Positions 63,601 to 64,000 of a stretch of DNA of 64,000 nucleotides are shown here, piece after piece; within the stretch, counting starts at the first letter, position 1, and each line of letters begins with the position of its first letter. The position numbers and the translations under genes are program-made. Origin of the DNA: Luscinia megarhynchos (taxonomy: Eukaryota; Chordata; Aves; Passeriformes; Turdidae); assembly GCA_034336665.1 (NCBI GenBank), contig JAPFBE010000003.1, positions 14,672,360 to 14,736,359 on the forward strand, in the 5' to 3' direction. Below the pieces are notes generated by a model, which worked only from the letters and a program-made list of their open reading frames with translations, was not told where the DNA came from and did not search any database.

Positions 63601-64000
63601 TGACTGCAAAGTCAGTGCAGTAACTATTAACTGCTTCATTAATTAAATTTAAATTATTCCATGAATCTGCAAAAAGCATGAATAGCCTCAGCATAACATG
63701 TCTCTATAAATTTCATTTTGTCACTACAGGTACAGACTGTGTTTTGCCTGCTTCAGCAGTAGTTTTATCTAGGAATTGTCTCTGTCTTCTTCCCCCATCA
63801 TCTGTGGGATGCTATGGGCTGAGGTCAGTCACAAGAAATGCAGCAGAGCTGGCCTATAACCAGGTAAATCTGTCAGATGTCACACAGCTTCCATGAATTA
63901 TACAGAGCATTAATTTTAATGGTGTTTCATACTCACTCCAGCTGTTGTAAGCCCACAGGTGGCCTTTAACTACTTGCTACAGTACAACAGAATGAATTCT
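60673..64000. other. Intergenic, no gene seen
   Basis: This is unique AT-rich sequence to the window end. A 128-codon plus-strand ATG frame (60738-61124) follows the LTR, but its product matches nothing I know. I see no further repeats or RNA genes. Confidence 0.6.

Noticed and set aside
1..64000. CRISPR arrays, operons, tRNA or rRNA genes, integrated prokaryotic-type systems
   Set aside because: No spaced direct repeats, tRNA cloverleaf or rRNA sequence was found, and gene density and repeats are those of a vertebrate genome.

Overview
The window is vertebrate nuclear DNA, most likely from a bird. There are no operons or dense reading frames. Interspersed repeats are few. Those I recognise are CR1 LINE copies ending in the CR1 tail repeat (variants of ATTCTATG) and one solo LTR of an avian endogenous-retrovirus type. 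I cannot name the species from the sequence; a passerine or other neoavian bird is a guess.

Only one protein-coding gene is supported. A strong CpG island (about 8.63-10.47 kb) holds the first coding exon of CNKSR2 (connector enhancer of KSR 2), read on the minus strand. ATG is at 9398-9396 and the splice donor follows base 9335. The exon encodes the start of the N-terminal SAM domain. Everything to the left (1-9334) is the 5' part of CNKSR2 intron 1; exon 2 is not in the window. To the right (about 10.5-64 kb) is the upstream flank, about 53 kb with no gene I can support. In the human order the next gene on this side is RPS6KA3, with a very long gene-poor interval between, and this window is consistent with that (inference).

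The upstream flank contains the following. A CR1 3' tail lies at 25.64-25.72 kb. A G/T-only low-complexity tract lies at 27.5-27.7 kb. A 23-bp minisatellite with an interspersed 18-19 bp spacer lies at 30.23-30.59 kb. A 2-kb minus-strand CR1 at 34.62-36.65 kb has a frameshifted ORF2 that lost part of the reverse transcriptase. A head-on pair of CR1 3' ends is at 47.69-47.81 kb, and a plus-strand CR1 3' fragment at 50.33-50.79 kb. A small orphan CpG island with a near-perfect palindromic RFX X-box is at 55.03-55.52 kb. The ERV solo LTR is at 60.15-60.67 kb. Several AT-rich, repeat-free stretches (14.04-14.40, 15.12-15.40 and 21.04-21.53 kb) resemble conserved enhancers, but this cannot be shown without alignment.

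I found no RNA gene, CRISPR-like array or new multi-gene system. The most interesting items are regulatory: the orphan CpG island with its X-box, the layout of the CNKSR2 promoter and 5' leader (EGR1 site, two-codon upstream ORF, paired start codons), and the structured minisatellite.
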